The notes below the pieces were generated by a model. The model worked only from the letters and a program-made list of their open reading frames with translations. It ran no database searches and was not told where the DNA came from. From Calditrichia bacterium (GTDB taxonomy: Bacteria > Calditrichota > Calditrichia > RBG-13-44-9), in the NCBI GenBank assembly GCA_026991005.1, contig JALXCH010000306.1:1-5864 (forward strand): a stretch of DNA of 5,864 bases, written 5' to 3'. This document shows, in pieces, positions 5,833 through 5,864 of this stretch. Position 1 is the stretch's first letter. Every line of letters starts with the position of its first letter. A program made the translations under genes and the position numbers.

Positions 5833-5864
5833 AGTATCAAAAATAAAAAACCGCAATGTCCGAA

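Larger units (their letters stand above)
5495..5864. other. Gene-free repeat-rich intergenic region
   Basis: I see no credible gene in this 370-bp stretch. It holds an inverted copy of the dispersed element (5603-5638) with a decayed partial copy after it, a GC/AAAG repeat (5766-5804) with a facing arm at 5725-5748, and an AATTCC-type repeat near the end. No clear terminator follows the SPOR gene. Open frames here come from the repeats and are not genes. Confidence 0.65.

Noticed and set aside
4960..5856. Long minus-strand open frame of 298 codons across the SPOR gene and the right intergenic repeats
   Set aside because: It is antisense to the well-supported SPOR gene, and its N-terminal part (ALSLRSLRFN, ANASLRMTGRF) is the translation of the dispersed repeats. 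Such repeat-derived frames are a common false gene call.

Overview
This window looks like chromosomal DNA from a diderm bacterium of intermediate GC content. The case for two membranes rests on a probable outer-membrane beta-barrel protein ending in an aromatic residue, a probable lipoprotein and a periplasmic SPOR-domain protein. The style of the genes and the dispersed intergenic repeats suggest an FCB-type lineage, perhaps Calditrichota-like. That placement is a guess from sequence style, not a database result.

Layout. The left third is a minus-strand pair: recJ (single-strand DNA exonuclease, 483-2183), followed 21 bp downstream by a short gene with a RodZ-type helix-turn-helix domain (39-461). 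The second gene ends abruptly just after its hydrophobic segment, and the frame stays open beyond the stop to the window edge. A divergent intergenic region (2184-2462) holds several stacked dyad-symmetric motifs and a plausible promoter. The right two thirds carry three plus-strand genes with well separated starts: a small secreted beta-barrel-like protein of unknown role (2463-3104), a SpoIID/LytB-type lytic transglycosylase with a lipoprotein-like N-terminus (3277-4518), and a secreted protein with two C-terminal SPOR domains (4763-5494).

Repeats. The gap before the SPOR gene contains a degenerate 40-bp tandem array. Its last unit is the common GTCATnCTGAGCGAAGCG...GAAGAATC dispersed element. 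A second copy of that element, in the opposite orientation, lies about 110 bp after the SPOR gene, so the gene sits between inverted repeat copies. The gene-free right end (5495-5864) also carries a GCAAAG-type repeat of about 10 bp period and an AATTCC-type repeat.

How the genes may work together. SpoIID enzymes cut, and SPOR domains bind, glycan strands that have lost their stem peptides. Neighbouring genes for both suggest a small peptidoglycan-remodelling locus acting in the periplasm, perhaps at division. The RodZ-like protein would fit a cell-shape theme but is in the opposite, recJ-linked transcription unit. RecJ itself is a housekeeping repair enzyme. I see no RNA gene, CRISPR array, insertion sequence or defence system here.
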